The position numbers and the translations under genes were made by a program. A stretch of 64,000 nucleotides of DNA from assembly GCF_001436225.1 (NCBI RefSeq), contig NZ_AYYO01000037.1, positions 28,737-92,736 of the forward strand, written 5' to 3'. The notes below the pieces were generated by a model. That model made no database searches, was not told the DNA's origin, and saw only the letters and a program-made list of their open reading frames with translations. Positions 28,843 to 37,459 of this stretch are shown piece by piece (the first letter of the stretch is position 1; each line of letters opens with the position of its first letter). The DNA comes from Lacticaseibacillus sharpeae JCM 1186 = DSM 20505. GTDB lineage: Bacteria > Bacillota > Bacilli > Lactobacillales > Lactobacillaceae.

Positions 28843-28857
28843 AGAAAGCAATTTCAT
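28843..28857 (-). promoter_or_regulatory. Candidate cre (CcpA) site in the oxidoreductase/rpiR divergent region
   Basis: ATGAAATTGCTTTCT on the minus strand matches the cre consensus WTGNAANCGNWNNCW except that C at position 8 is T. It lies about 100 bases upstream of the oxidoreductase start, so catabolite control of the operon is plausible. Confidence 0.45.
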
Positions 28858-28917
28858 AAACAGGCTAAACATTATGTTCAGAATCAGGTATGGTTAACCG
28901 TGAGAGGACGTGAGCCA

Positions 28918-29766
28918 ATGTTATTAACCGACAAATTGCAGCAGACCGATAACTTTACCGACAACGAGCAGCGCATTGCGACCTACATCGCGGGCAACAT
29001 GGACGCCGTGGCCACCATGGCAATTCAGGAGCTGGCCGCCGCCACCTACACCTCGCATTCAGCGATCGTGCGCTTCGCCAAAACGCTGGGCTACTCGGGC
29101 TACCGCGAGTTGCGCCAGGCCGTTGTGGAGGCAGTGCACCAAAACGTGGCGGCGCTCACCGACGTGGACGCGAACTTCCCCTTCCGCCCCGGAGACTCGG
29201 CCATGGACATCGCCAGCAACATGGCCGAGTTGACCATTGCGGCGGTGCGGCGTGCGGTGCTGCAGCTGAACGAAGACGCGCTGCACACAGCGGCCGAACG
29301 CATCAATAACGCCCACCGGTTGTTTCTCTTCTCCATCGGCGACTCGCAAATCAGGGCGCGGTCGTTTCAAACCAAACTCACGAAGATTAACAAGTTCGCG
29401 GTCATCGGCGAGGAGTACGGCGACATGATGTGGACGGCGGCGAACCTCGGCCAAGACGATTTGGCCATCTTCCTCTCTTATGCGGGGATGGTCCCCCAGC
29501 ACACGCGCATCTTGAAGTTCCTGCACCAGCGCAATATCCCAACGCTACTCATCACCGGCAATCCTGAAAGCGACCAGGTGCAATACGCCACCCAAACCAT
29601 CGCCATCACCCAGAGCGAGCAGGAGCGCATCAAGATCGGCACGTTTGCCTCCCAGGCATCGTTCGAGTACATTCTGGACACCCTCTTTACCATCGTCTAC
29701 GCCAAGTCCTACCAGCACAACCTAGCGCAGCTGAAGACCAACTACACGGAGCTGTTTCAGTCGTAA
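28918..29766 (+). CDS. RpiR-family regulator (HTH plus SIS domain)
   Basis: The 282-aa product has an N-terminal HTH_6 (TDNEQRIATYIAGNMDAVATMAIQELA and SHSAIVRFAKTLGYSGYREL in succession). A C-terminal sugar-isomerase SIS domain begins about residue 120 (RLFLFSIGDSQIRARSFQTKL). It senses a phosphosugar and is divergent from the oxidoreductase/6-phospho-beta-glucosidase operon, its likely target. ATG with AGAGGA upstream is preferred to a GTG six codons earlier. Confidence 0.9.
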   Translation: MLLTDKLQQTDNFTDNEQRIATYIAGNMDAVATMAIQELAAATYTSHSAIVRFAKTLGYSGYRELRQAVVEAVHQNVAALTDVDANFPFRPGDSAMDIASNMAELTIAAVRRAVLQLNEDALHTAAERINNAHRLFLFSIGDSQIRARSFQTKLTKINKFAVIGEEYGDMMWTAANLGQDDLAIFLSYAGMVPQHTRILKFLHQRNIPTLLITGNPESDQVQYATQTIAITQSEQERIKIGTFASQASFEYILDTLFTIVYAKSYQHNLAQLKTNYTELFQS

Positions 29767-29884
29767 AACTAGTGCGTATTTTTGCCAAGATTAAGTAAAA
29801 TCCTACCAAGGGCGGCGTTGGTGCGAAATAACGCGTGCTATACTAAAACCTAGTATTGGGTAACTGGGTGCATTGGGAGGAATC

Positions 29885-30577
29885 ATGGCAGAAACGATAT
29901 TGCTGGTTGAAGATGAAGAAGGCTTGAGCACATACCTCAAGACCGAGCTAGAATTCGAGGGCTACAAGGTGCTGACGGCCACTGACGGGATGCAAGCCAT
30001 CACGATGTACCGTCAGAATCAGTACGCAATCGGCGTGATTCTGCTGGACTGGATGCTGCCGGAGCTGGACGGCCTTGAAGTGTTGCGGCGCGTGCGCAAG
30101 GGTGATGACGTGCCGGTGATCATGATGACCGCGCGCGATTACGTGGGCGATAAGGTAGCCGGCCTCGACGCCGGTGCCGATGACTACATCACCAAGCCCT
30201 TCGAAATCGAAGAACTACTGGCGCGCATCCGCGTGGTGATTCGCCACCAGCTCAAGAGCAACGTGTCAACCTACCAGGTGGCGGACCTGCAGCTAGACGT
30301 CCGCACCCGCACGGCCACGCGCGGGGACAAAACCCTCGAAGTCTTGACGGAACGCGAAACCGACCTATTGGTTTTGCTCATGCAACACGCCGGCACGCCG
30401 GTCACGCGGCCCGAGATGCTCGACCGCGTCTGGGGCAAGGACTACGAGGGCCAGGTCAACATCATCGACGTCTACATTCGGTACCTGCGCAACAAGATTG
30501 ACCTGCCGGGTTTGCCCCCACTCATCCACACGGTGCGTGGCGTCGGTTACATCTTGATGGGTGCGGCCAATGACTGA
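29885..30577 (+). CDS. OmpR/PhoB-family response regulator (ArlR-like)
   Basis: The 230-aa product has a receiver domain (LLVEDEEGLSTYL, phospho-Asp in VILLDWMLPELDG, Thr in MMTARD, Lys in YITKPFEIEELLARI). Its winged-helix DNA-binding domain has LTERETDLLVLLMQH and VDVYIRYLRNKID-like IIDVYIRYLRNKID. The KVAGLDAGADDYITKPF and EELLARIRVVIRHQ blocks are closest to ArlR/CsrR-type regulators. GGGAGG lies before the ATG, and a TATACT -10 lies near 29840. It overlaps the kinase gene by eight bases. Confidence 0.93.
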   Translation: MAETILLVEDEEGLSTYLKTELEFEGYKVLTATDGMQAITMYRQNQYAIGVILLDWMLPELDGLEVLRRVRKGDDVPVIMMTARDYVGDKVAGLDAGADDYITKPFEIEELLARIRVVIRHQLKSNVSTYQVADLQLDVRTRTATRGDKTLEVLTERETDLLVLLMQHAGTPVTRPEMLDRVWGKDYEGQVNIIDVYIRYLRNKIDLPGLPPLIHTVRGVGYILMGAAND

Positions 30578-31952
30578 ACCCAAATCACAGCGGAGCACCA
30601 CCAGTGCCGCCGAAATCACCCGCGTCTACGTGATTTTCCTCGTCCTGCTCATGACCGTCGTGAGTTTCGCCACCATCTTGGTTGTCGGCTTCCACCTCGT
30701 GCACAACAAGAGCGACGACGCCAAGCAGCTGACCACCGTGCTCAAAACCTCCTTCTCCGATTACAAGCCGGACTGGGACTACTGGCGCGACACGGCGTCC
30801 ATCAACCCGCACAACACGTTCGTGCGCGTGACGGTGGTGCCGGATAAGGGCAAAACGCGGCATTTCTACTCCCACAAGACCAACCGCTTCCTGGATGATA
30901 ACTTCGAAACGCACTCGATCATGAAGAACATCCAGGCCCAAGACGACCAGGGCATCTTCTACCACGTCACCTCTTCTGAGCGCTGGAAGCATTCCCGCGT
31001 GACGTACGAAATCTGGCTGAGTTTGAACAACGTGATTGAACTGTTCAAGCTGATTATCGCCGTCGTCTTGAGTGTCACGGCGGTGGGGATGTTGCTGGGC
31101 ATCTGGGCCATCACCTTCCTGGCGCGCAAGTTGAACGCGCCGCTGGAACGCCTGACCACGGCCACGCAATCATTGAACGATGCGGATGAAACTACACACC
31201 ACGAAACACTGCCCGTTCCGCAAAACCCGCAAGAAGTCCGGGACCTCAGTATTGAATTCAACCGCCTGCTCACAACACTCAACACGCAGGTTCTGCGCGA
31301 CCACCAGTTCGTTAGTGACGCCTCGCATGAGTTGCGCACGCCGCTGGCCGCCATCCGCGGACATATCAACCTGATTCGCCGGCACGCAGAGGACCACCCC
31401 GAAGTTCTGCAGCCGTCCCTGGCAACCATCGACACCGAGTCGGTCCGCATGCAGCATTTGATTGATAGTCTGCTCAAGCTGTCGCGCATGGATCACGCCG
31501 AACTGACGCTGGACAAATTATTGCTGAACGATGTCGTCCAGCGCGTCGCCGATACCTACCGCGGCCAATTGCACCGTGAGCTCATCATCGACGCTCCGCA
31601 GCCGGTTTACGCCAAGGCCAACGCGGACAGCATCACCCAGATTCTCGTCGCGCTCGTCGATAACGCGAACAAGTACGCGCCCGGCGATACGCCCATCACG
31701 ATTCGTGTTGTCGCCCGCAGCCGTGCGGTTCTGGAAGTCGCCGACCTTGGTCCCGGCATCCCCGATGAGGTGAAGCCACACGTCTTCGACCGTTTCTTCC
31801 GCGCAGACTCATCACGCTCGAGCAAAATTGACGGTTCCGGCCTCGGCCTCGCCATCGTCGCCCGGCAAGCTGACCTCAACCACGGCGGCATCCAGGTAGC
31901 AGATAATCAGCCACAGGGCACGCGGTTCATTCTGTCGTTGCCATTGGCATAA
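30570..31952 (+). CDS. Two-TM sensor histidine kinase (ArlS-like)
   Basis: The 460-aa product has TM1 (about 16-40), an extracellular domain of some 110 residues and TM2 (about 155-178). A HAMP segment follows, with the H-box FVSDASHELRTPLAAIRGH. The N-box is LVDNANKYAP, G1 is VADLGPGIPDE, the F-box DRFFRADSSR and G2 GSGLGLAIVAR. The gene starts at the ATG overlapping the regulator's stop. The kinase is orthodox and complete. Targets are unknown; the dlt operon 2 kb downstream, with tandem repeats at its promoter, is a candidate by position only. Confidence 0.93.
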   Translation: MTEPKSQRSTTSAAEITRVYVIFLVLLMTVVSFATILVVGFHLVHNKSDDAKQLTTVLKTSFSDYKPDWDYWRDTASINPHNTFVRVTVVPDKGKTRHFYSHKTNRFLDDNFETHSIMKNIQAQDDQGIFYHVTSSERWKHSRVTYEIWLSLNNVIELFKLIIAVVLSVTAVGMLLGIWAITFLARKLNAPLERLTTATQSLNDADETTHHETLPVPQNPQEVRDLSIEFNRLLTTLNTQVLRDHQFVSDASHELRTPLAAIRGHINLIRRHAEDHPEVLQPSLATIDTESVRMQHLIDSLLKLSRMDHAELTLDKLLLNDVVQRVADTYRGQLHRELIIDAPQPVYAKANADSITQILVALVDNANKYAPGDTPITIRVVARSRAVLEVADLGPGIPDEVKPHVFDRFFRADSSRSSKIDGSGLGLAIVARQADLNHGGIQVADNQPQGTRFILSLPLA

Positions 31953-31955
31953 CGC

Positions 31956-32006
31956 AAAAAGACACCGACTAAACAGCTTCGCGCTGCTCAGTCAGTGTCT
32001 TTTTTA
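31956..32006. terminator. Bidirectional terminator
   Basis: The stem starts AAAAAGACAC / GTGTCTTTTT with an imperfect inner part and a TTCGC loop. It separates the kinase from the convergent lipoprotein gene. Confidence 0.88.
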
Positions 32007-33047
32007 ATGTACGCGGTAATATGCCTCCGGTGCGTAACCACCTTGGCCCGCACCAACAATCATGCGGTCTTGAGTGCGGTCGGAATCGTCATCGCTGCTG
32101 ATCTGAATCCCCTTAGGCGCCAATGTCACTGGTGCAGACGCGGGCAAACTATTAGCAAAGTAGCCAAACGTAACGGTCATCGCGCCGGCATTCATCTCAC
32201 CGCGCATCAGCACTTCATGTTGACCGTTAACATCCTGACCACTGATGACGGCGCCCTTGGTGACATCAGTATACACGCTGTCTGCCGGCCGCTTTTGCAC
32301 CTGGTTAGTGACGACGATGGTCTGGCCATTAGCCTCGTTCTTCCACGTGCCGATGAGGCTGGTGAAATTCTCCTGGCTGACCTGGGTTAAGTTCATCCCC
32401 TGCATCGCCTTGAACTGCGCCGCGGTCACGTTCTGTGCGTAGACTTCTGTAGCTGAATTGTTGCTGGTCCACACCACGATGAGGTTCTGCTCGTTGGTCT
32501 TCGTACCCGTGATGTAACCGTAGTCCGTGGTCGTGTGGCGGGGATAGAAGGTGATGCCCCAGTTAATCGCAACGCTGTCCGCATCACGCAGGTCCGCACT
32601 CAACACCCCATTTTTCACGGCGTATGCTAAGTCGTGATTGCCGGCGTTATCGGTCAAGCTAGTGTTCCGAACGGTAACGCCGGAGACATTGAACCCGTGG
32701 GCGGTCACCGCCAGCTTAGAGCCATCACCCACCGCAATCGAGAGGCCGGTCCCGTTCTGCCGGTTCGCCCCCGCCGCAATCTGCGTCCAACTGCCCGTCA
32801 GACTACTGTAATTACCCTTTTGCAGCTGGGCAAAATTCATCTGCGTCGGCGTCGCTTTGGCCGCTGTCGCCTTGGCTGAAGAAGACTGCTTCTTGACGGC
32901 CTTCTTCGTAGATGTTGCCGCGGATTTTTTCTTGGCCACCTTGGTCGTCCGCGGCGTCTTGTCCGTGCTGGCCTTGTGCTGCTGACCACAACCGCCTAGT
33001 GTAAGCGCAGCAATGGCAACGACCGTGAGTAACACCTGCTTTTGCAT
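32004..33047 (-). CDS. Lipoprotein with two DUF6287-like repeats
   Basis: The 347-aa product has an N-terminal lipoprotein signal with lipobox LGGC (TLGGCGQQH). A Lys/Ser/Thr/Ala-rich linker of about 60 residues follows. Two related units come next: MNFAQLQKGNYSSLTGSW and MNLTQVSQENFTSLIGTW, each opening a beta-rich domain of about 100-150 residues. The pattern MNxxQxxxxNxxSLxGxW is that of DUF6287, found in surface lipoproteins of lactobacilli and streptococci with unknown role. The second of two adjacent ATGs has the better spacing to GGGAGG. It lies 28 bases behind the membrane-protein gene, in one operon. Confidence 0.85.
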   Translation of the reverse strand: MQKQVLLTVVAIAALTLGGCGQQHKASTDKTPRTTKVAKKKSAATSTKKAVKKQSSSAKATAAKATPTQMNFAQLQKGNYSSLTGSWTQIAAGANRQNGTGLSIAVGDGSKLAVTAHGFNVSGVTVRNTSLTDNAGNHDLAYAVKNGVLSADLRDADSVAINWGITFYPRHTTTDYGYITGTKTNEQNLIVVWTSNNSATEVYAQNVTAAQFKAMQGMNLTQVSQENFTSLIGTWKNEANGQTIVVTNQVQKRPADSVYTDVTKGAVISGQDVNGQHEVLMRGEMNAGAMTVTFGYFANSLPASAPVTLAPKGIQISSDDDSDRTQDRMIVGAGQGGYAPEAYYRVH

Positions 33048-33075
33048 CATTTTCCTCCCAGATAAATATTGACTA

Positions 33076-33816
33076 TTAAGGCTTAAGAATTGCGTAGGCC
33101 TTCCCAATCATGTTTTCAACCGATGGGCTATCCGTCAATACCAATGAGACTTTCGGGTATGGCAGGTAGTTCGTCAGGACGTCGAAGTGCCACTCGTAAA
33201 AATCGGTGGTGTTCGAGTTCGTATTCGTGTTCGCCCCGCCGATAGACAGTCCCGTGTCGCCAATCGCGGTTGCGCCGCCAAAGGTGTTCGAGCTGGCATT
33301 CGTGTGCGAACCCGTGTGGACCCGTTCACGGTAGACCTCCTTGATGTCAGACTTATTGTACGCCACGAGTAGTGATGCGTCCGCGTCAAGGTAAATGAAG
33401 CGTTCATTACTGTAAAGCAGTGCCTTACGCGCCGTCCGGAACCAAGCCCACTGGCCAATCATTAACTTAGCGCCCACCTGTTCCGCCAAGTAGTCCGTGT
33501 GCTGATAGCGCGCCTGCGTTAATTCTTCATTGGCAGCGGCAATCTGCTGGCGAATCTTCGTGCGGAAGCCACCATTTTTGCGCAGCACGAAGGCGATGAC
33601 GAGCAGGACAATCCCAATACCGAAAAATGACGTCAGAATACCGAAAACAAGGCATGCGAGCATTATCATTTTGTCCATGTTCTCTTTGCCGTCAAGTTCT
33701 TCGACTGTCCGATCATGCCGCAGAATTGCTTCTGCCCCCTTGTCCCATTGCTCGAATATCGGCAAGTTCATGTGGTCATATAAGTTCCACTCGCCTGGTA
33801 AAACCTCTTCACTCAT
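33076..33816 (-). CDS. Membrane protein of unknown function
   Basis: The 246-aa product has a hydrophilic N-terminus of about 48 residues and one long or hairpin hydrophobic segment (MIMLACLVFGILTSFFGIG and on). A cytosolic-looking alpha/beta region with FIYLDADASLLVAYNKSDI follows. A Gly/Asn/Thr/Ser-rich low-complexity stretch (about 170-200) comes before the end. GAGGA lies before the ATG. It is first in an operon with the DUF6287 lipoprotein, so the two may form one envelope complex. No family recognised. Confidence 0.8.
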   Translation of the reverse strand: MSEEVLPGEWNLYDHMNLPIFEQWDKGAEAILRHDRTVEELDGKENMDKMIMLACLVFGILTSFFGIGIVLLVIAFVLRKNGGFRTKIRQQIAAANEELTQARYQHTDYLAEQVGAKLMIGQWAWFRTARKALLYSNERFIYLDADASLLVAYNKSDIKEVYRERVHTGSHTNASSNTFGGATAIGDTGLSIGGANTNTNSNTTDFYEWHFDVLTNYLPYPKVSLVLTDSPSVENMIGKAYAILKP

Positions 33817-34074
33817 AGCTAGTTCCTCTTCCTATATATAATAATTGCGCCACTGCGACTTCTTAAGTATTGGTAACAAATCGCACCGGATACCGCTATG
33901 TTATGCAGGAAAAATCGGCTAAGCAATCACTTGTGTAACATTTAGCAAACCAATTAGTTCAATCTTGCATTTATGTAATAATGCCCGCGAAACCCGCCAG
34001 ATTAACGATGTGTCGGGTTCGAATGTACTTCAATGCTGGTTTAAATTTTTCAGCTGCGCCTTTGCTTCCGGCCC

Positions 34075-34142
34075 AACCTTAAAATTTCTCAGGTTCCGTT
34101 AAGGTTCCGTAGATAGTTAGCACCGCCCGCTTCTTCTATCAT
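34075..34142 (+). promoter_or_regulatory. dlt promoter with tandem GGTTCCG repeats
   Basis: Two GGTTCCG copies start 11 bases apart (34092, 34103). AACCTTAA (34075-34082) is an exact inverse of TTAAGGTT (34099-34106). A -10 TATCAT lies at 34137-34142; the position 17 bases upstream has only a poor -35 (TAGTTA), just behind the repeats. This layout suits activation by an OmpR-family regulator. The rest of the 366-base gap before dltX holds no gene that I can see. Confidence 0.55.
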
Positions 34143-34182
34143 AAGTAACATCAAGTGTTTAGAACACAGAGAGGTGAATTCC

Positions 34183-34320
34183 ATGGCCAAGTTTTGGCAC
34201 CACCCCGTGACGATTTTCATCGCGCGGACGCTGCTCTACACCGCAATCATTTTGGTGCTCGTTTACCTGTACAGCTACCGCGGGGTTTCGAACAGCCACT
34301 TTATCTACAACGAGTTTTAA
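34183..34320 (+). CDS. dltX: D-Ala teichoic acid biosynthesis small protein DltX
   Basis: The 45-aa product has one TM segment (about 10-30: ARTLLYTAIILVLVYLYSY) and the conserved C-terminal tail SNSHFIYNEF. DltX is the membrane peptide of the D-alanylation machinery. Its C-terminal FIYNEF end is thought to carry or accept D-alanine with DltB/DltD. AGAGGTG lies before the ATG, and it is first in the dlt operon, directly ahead of dltA. Confidence 0.95.
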   Translation: MAKFWHHPVTIFIARTLLYTAIILVLVYLYSYRGVSNSHFIYNEF

Positions 34321-34407
34321 GGGGTTGAAGCTCGCAGCACCAACCAGCTCCAAGGAGTAAGAGGAAAGAACGGGCATGCTCCACATTGCCCGTCACGGGA
34401 GGAAATT

Positions 34408-35943
34408 TTGATTAAAGACATTATCACTGCTATCGACGCACAAAGTACCATCCATCCAGACCGGATTGCTTACGACTACTGCGGCGACACCAACACGTAC
34501 GGCCAGCTCAAGGCGGCCAGCGACGCGATTGCCGTGGCCATTGCCAAGCGCAACGTACCCGCTGGTCGGCCCATCATGGTTTACGCCGACCAGCATTTCG
34601 CCACCATCGCCACATTCCTGGGCTGTGTGAAGGCCGGCCACGCCTACATTCCGGTCGACACCCACTCACCTAGCACCCGGCTCACCCAGATTGCCGACAT
34701 CGCCCATCCTGCACTTACGATTGCGACGGCAACCCTGCCCGTGAACCTGCCCGGCCAGATTATGTTGCCAGACGAACTAAACGAGCTGGTGCACACGCCA
34801 ATCACGGCCGCACCCAACCCAGCCACCTGCTGCAAGCCCGTGGTTGCCGACGATAACTTCTACATCATCTTCACTTCCGGGACGACCGGCCAGCCCAAGG
34901 GTGTGCAGATTAGCCACGACAACCTGCTGAGCTTCGTCAACTGGATGGCTGCTGACTTCAACCTACCTAAGCAGCCACGGATGCTGGCGCAGGCACCATA
35001 CTCATTCGACCTGTCCGTCATGAGCCTGTACCCGTGCCTGACCGCGGGCGGCACGCTCGTTGTGTTACCTAAGGAAGCAACCAGCGATCTCGGGGCCCTG
35101 ATGCGCCTGCTGCCAACGCTCAAGCTGAACGTCTGGGTTTCCACGCCGTCATTCATGGCAATGTGCCTGCTTGACCCGAACTTTGGCGCTGCGGCCCAGC
35201 CAGACCTCAGTCACATCTTCTTCTGCGGCGAGGAACTCACCAACCAGCTGGCGGGCAAGATTCTGGCCCGCTTCCCTGGCGTGGCCCTGTACAACACGTA
35301 CGGACCAACCGAAGCTACCGTGGCCGTTAGTGCAATTCAGATCACTCCAGAACTGCTCAGCCGCTACCCCCGCCTGCCAATTGGTTACGCCAAGCCGGGC
35401 ACGACCATTGACTACCGCGAAGGCAGCACACACACCGAAGACGACCAGCTCGTCGGCGAACTGAGCATCACCGGCCCCGGCGTATCCAAGGGGTACCTCA
35501 ACCGGCCCGACAAGACGGCCGCAGCGTTCACCGACAATAACGGGCAGCGCAGTTACGCGTCCGGGGACCTCGGGGTTGTCGCCGCAGACGGCTTGCTGTT
35601 TTACCGCGGCCGCACCGATTTCCAGATTAAGCTCAACGGTTTCCGCATTGAACTGGAAGAAGTGAACCACTACCTGAACGCCGAACCACTGATCAAGCAG
35701 GCCGTGGCCGTGCCGCGGTACAACAAGGACAAGCAGGTCAAGCAGCTCGTGGCCTTCGTCGTGCCGATGCAGGTCGTCTCGGATGCGCTCACGTTCACGA
35801 AGACCCTGCGCGGCCAGCTCAGTGCGGCCATGATGGAATACATGGTGCCACAGCGGTTCATCTACCGCGACAGCTTACCATTGACGCCGAACGACAAGGT
35901 GGACGTGAAGGCCCTCATTAGTGAGGTCAACAAGCATGCCTAA
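34408..35943 (+). CDS. dltA: D-alanine--D-alanyl carrier protein ligase DltA
   Basis: The 511-aa adenylation enzyme has the P-loop FTSGTTGQPKGVQISH, AMP-binding NTYGPTEATVA, and hinge/catalytic parts YASGDLG and FRIELEEVN, with a C-terminal catalytic Lys in TPNDKVDVK. It activates D-Ala with ATP and loads it on DltC in the cytosol. The start appears to be TTG behind GGGAGG; there is no in-frame ATG nearby. It overlaps dltB by eight bases. Confidence 0.96.
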   Translation: MIKDIITAIDAQSTIHPDRIAYDYCGDTNTYGQLKAASDAIAVAIAKRNVPAGRPIMVYADQHFATIATFLGCVKAGHAYIPVDTHSPSTRLTQIADIAHPALTIATATLPVNLPGQIMLPDELNELVHTPITAAPNPATCCKPVVADDNFYIIFTSGTTGQPKGVQISHDNLLSFVNWMAADFNLPKQPRMLAQAPYSFDLSVMSLYPCLTAGGTLVVLPKEATSDLGALMRLLPTLKLNVWVSTPSFMAMCLLDPNFGAAAQPDLSHIFFCGEELTNQLAGKILARFPGVALYNTYGPTEATVAVSAIQITPELLSRYPRLPIGYAKPGTTIDYREGSTHTEDDQLVGELSITGPGVSKGYLNRPDKTAAAFTDNNGQRSYASGDLGVVAADGLLFYRGRTDFQIKLNGFRIELEEVNHYLNAEPLIKQAVAVPRYNKDKQVKQLVAFVVPMQVVSDALTFTKTLRGQLSAAMMEYMVPQRFIYRDSLPLTPNDKVDVKALISEVNKHA

Positions 35944-37141
35944 CTTGCAACCATACGCCAACCCCATGTACTTCGTAATCATCGTGGTGCTGCTGTTGCC
36001 ACTGATGATTGCACTTGCCCGGGGAACGCGGCTCAAAATCTACGAAACCATCGTCTCGGCCGTCTTCATTTTCCTGATGTTTACCGGTGCCAAGTGGCAT
36101 GAGGGCGTTGCGCTCATCGTCTACTGCATCTGGCAGGTCGCGCTCGTGCTGCTCTATCAGCGCGAACGGCACGGCAAGAATCGCACCGGCGTCTTCTACA
36201 CCTTCGTCATCCTGGCCATTTTGCCCCTGGCGATCGTCAAACTCACACCGGTCTTCGATCCCGTACCCTCACTGCTCGGCTTCCTCGGAATCAGTTACCT
36301 GACGTTCAAGTCGGTGCAGGTCATCATGGAACTGCGCGACGGCACCATCAAGGAAATATCCGCGTGGCCGTTCCTGCGCTTCTTGCTCTTCATGCCCACC
36401 ATCTCTAGTGGGCCAATCGACCGCTACCGGCGCTTCACGAAGGACTACGACAAAGCACCGGAACACGACGACTACATGGACATGGTCGCAACCGGGATTC
36501 ACTACATGTTCCTCGGTTTCCTCTACAAGTTCATCCTGGGCTACCTCTTCGGCAGCATCATGTTACCGCAAGTCGGTGCCGCGGCCATGGCGGCCCGCGG
36601 TGCTTCCGGCGGGCTCGGCCTGTCCTGGGCCCTGGTCGGTTACATGTATGTTTACAGCATGTACCTGTTCTTCGACTTTGCCGGTTACAGCCTGTTCGCC
36701 GTCAGCATTTCCTACCTGATGGGCATCCGGACCCCGATGAACTTCAACAAGCCGTTCATCGCCGGTAACATCAAGGACTTCTGGAATCGTTGGCACATGA
36801 GCCTGTCCTTCTGGTTCCGGGATTTCGTCTTCATGCGAGTCACGTTCTACATCATGAAGCACCGGCTGATCAAGAAGCGGGTGCACGTGTCGCAAGTCGC
36901 CTACTTGATTAACTTCTTAATCATGGGCTTCTGGCACGGCGTCACCTGGTACTACATCGTTTACGGCCTCTTCCACGCCGGCGCCATCATTATCAACGAC
37001 ATCTGGCTGCGGAAGAAGAAGAAGAGCAACCTGCCGTCAAATCAGTGGACCAAAGCCCTGGCCATCTTCATCACCTTCAACGTGGTCTGCTTCTCATTCC
37101 TGATTTTCTCCGGGTTCCTCGACACCCTGTGGTTCCACTAA
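35936..37141 (+). CDS. dltB: D-alanyl transfer membrane protein DltB (MBOAT)
   Basis: The 401-aa product has 11 or more TM segments. The MBOAT catalytic His lies in IMGFWHGVTWYYIVYG and the NRWHMSLSFWFRDFVFMR segment precedes it. It moves D-Ala from DltC through the membrane toward teichoic acid. It starts at the ATG within the last codons of dltA, with GAGGT upstream. Confidence 0.96.
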   Translation: MPNLQPYANPMYFVIIVVLLLPLMIALARGTRLKIYETIVSAVFIFLMFTGAKWHEGVALIVYCIWQVALVLLYQRERHGKNRTGVFYTFVILAILPLAIVKLTPVFDPVPSLLGFLGISYLTFKSVQVIMELRDGTIKEISAWPFLRFLLFMPTISSGPIDRYRRFTKDYDKAPEHDDYMDMVATGIHYMFLGFLYKFILGYLFGSIMLPQVGAAAMAARGASGGLGLSWALVGYMYVYSMYLFFDFAGYSLFAVSISYLMGIRTPMNFNKPFIAGNIKDFWNRWHMSLSFWFRDFVFMRVTFYIMKHRLIKKRVHVSQVAYLINFLIMGFWHGVTWYYIVYGLFHAGAIIINDIWLRKKKKSNLPSNQWTKALAIFITFNVVCFSFLIFSGFLDTLWFH

Positions 37142-37181
37142 CCCGCAATATTAAATAATTTAGCGCACACAAACCGTCATT

Positions 37182-37207
37182 CGCGACGCCGCCTCGGGCC
37201 CGTCGCG
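37182..37207 (+). other. Intercistronic stem-loop dltB-dltC
   Basis: CGCGACG / CGTCGCG enclose a 12-base GC-rich loop, with no U-tract. It lies in an 83-base gap of an otherwise overlapping operon. It may be an mRNA stabiliser or processing site that raises the carrier protein's share. Confidence 0.45.
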
Positions 37208-37224
37208 CCGAAAGGACATCTATT

Positions 37225-37458
37225 ATGGATACCAAAACCGTTGTATTGAACATTCTCGAAGACCTCTCTGGCGAGGATCTCTCCAGCAACCTCGACACCG
37301 AACTCTTTGACTCCGCCATTCTCGACTCCATGGACACCGTGCAGCTCGTCCTCGAACTGGAAGAACAGCTCGACGTGCAGATTCCCGTGTCTGAATTCAA
37401 CCGGGAAGACTGGAAGACACCGCAGCTGATCATCAACCAGGTTGAGAGCCTCAAGTAA
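37225..37458 (+). CDS. dltC: D-alanyl carrier protein DltC
   Basis: This 77-aa acyl-carrier-like protein has a phosphopantetheine-bearing Ser at residue 35 in ILDSMDTVQLVLELEE. It receives D-Ala from DltA. AAAGGA lies before the ATG, and dltD starts one base after its stop region. Confidence 0.96.
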   Translation: MDTKTVVLNILEDLSGEDLSSNLDTELFDSAILDSMDTVQLVLELEEQLDVQIPVSEFNREDWKTPQLIINQVESLK

Positions 37459-37459
37459 G

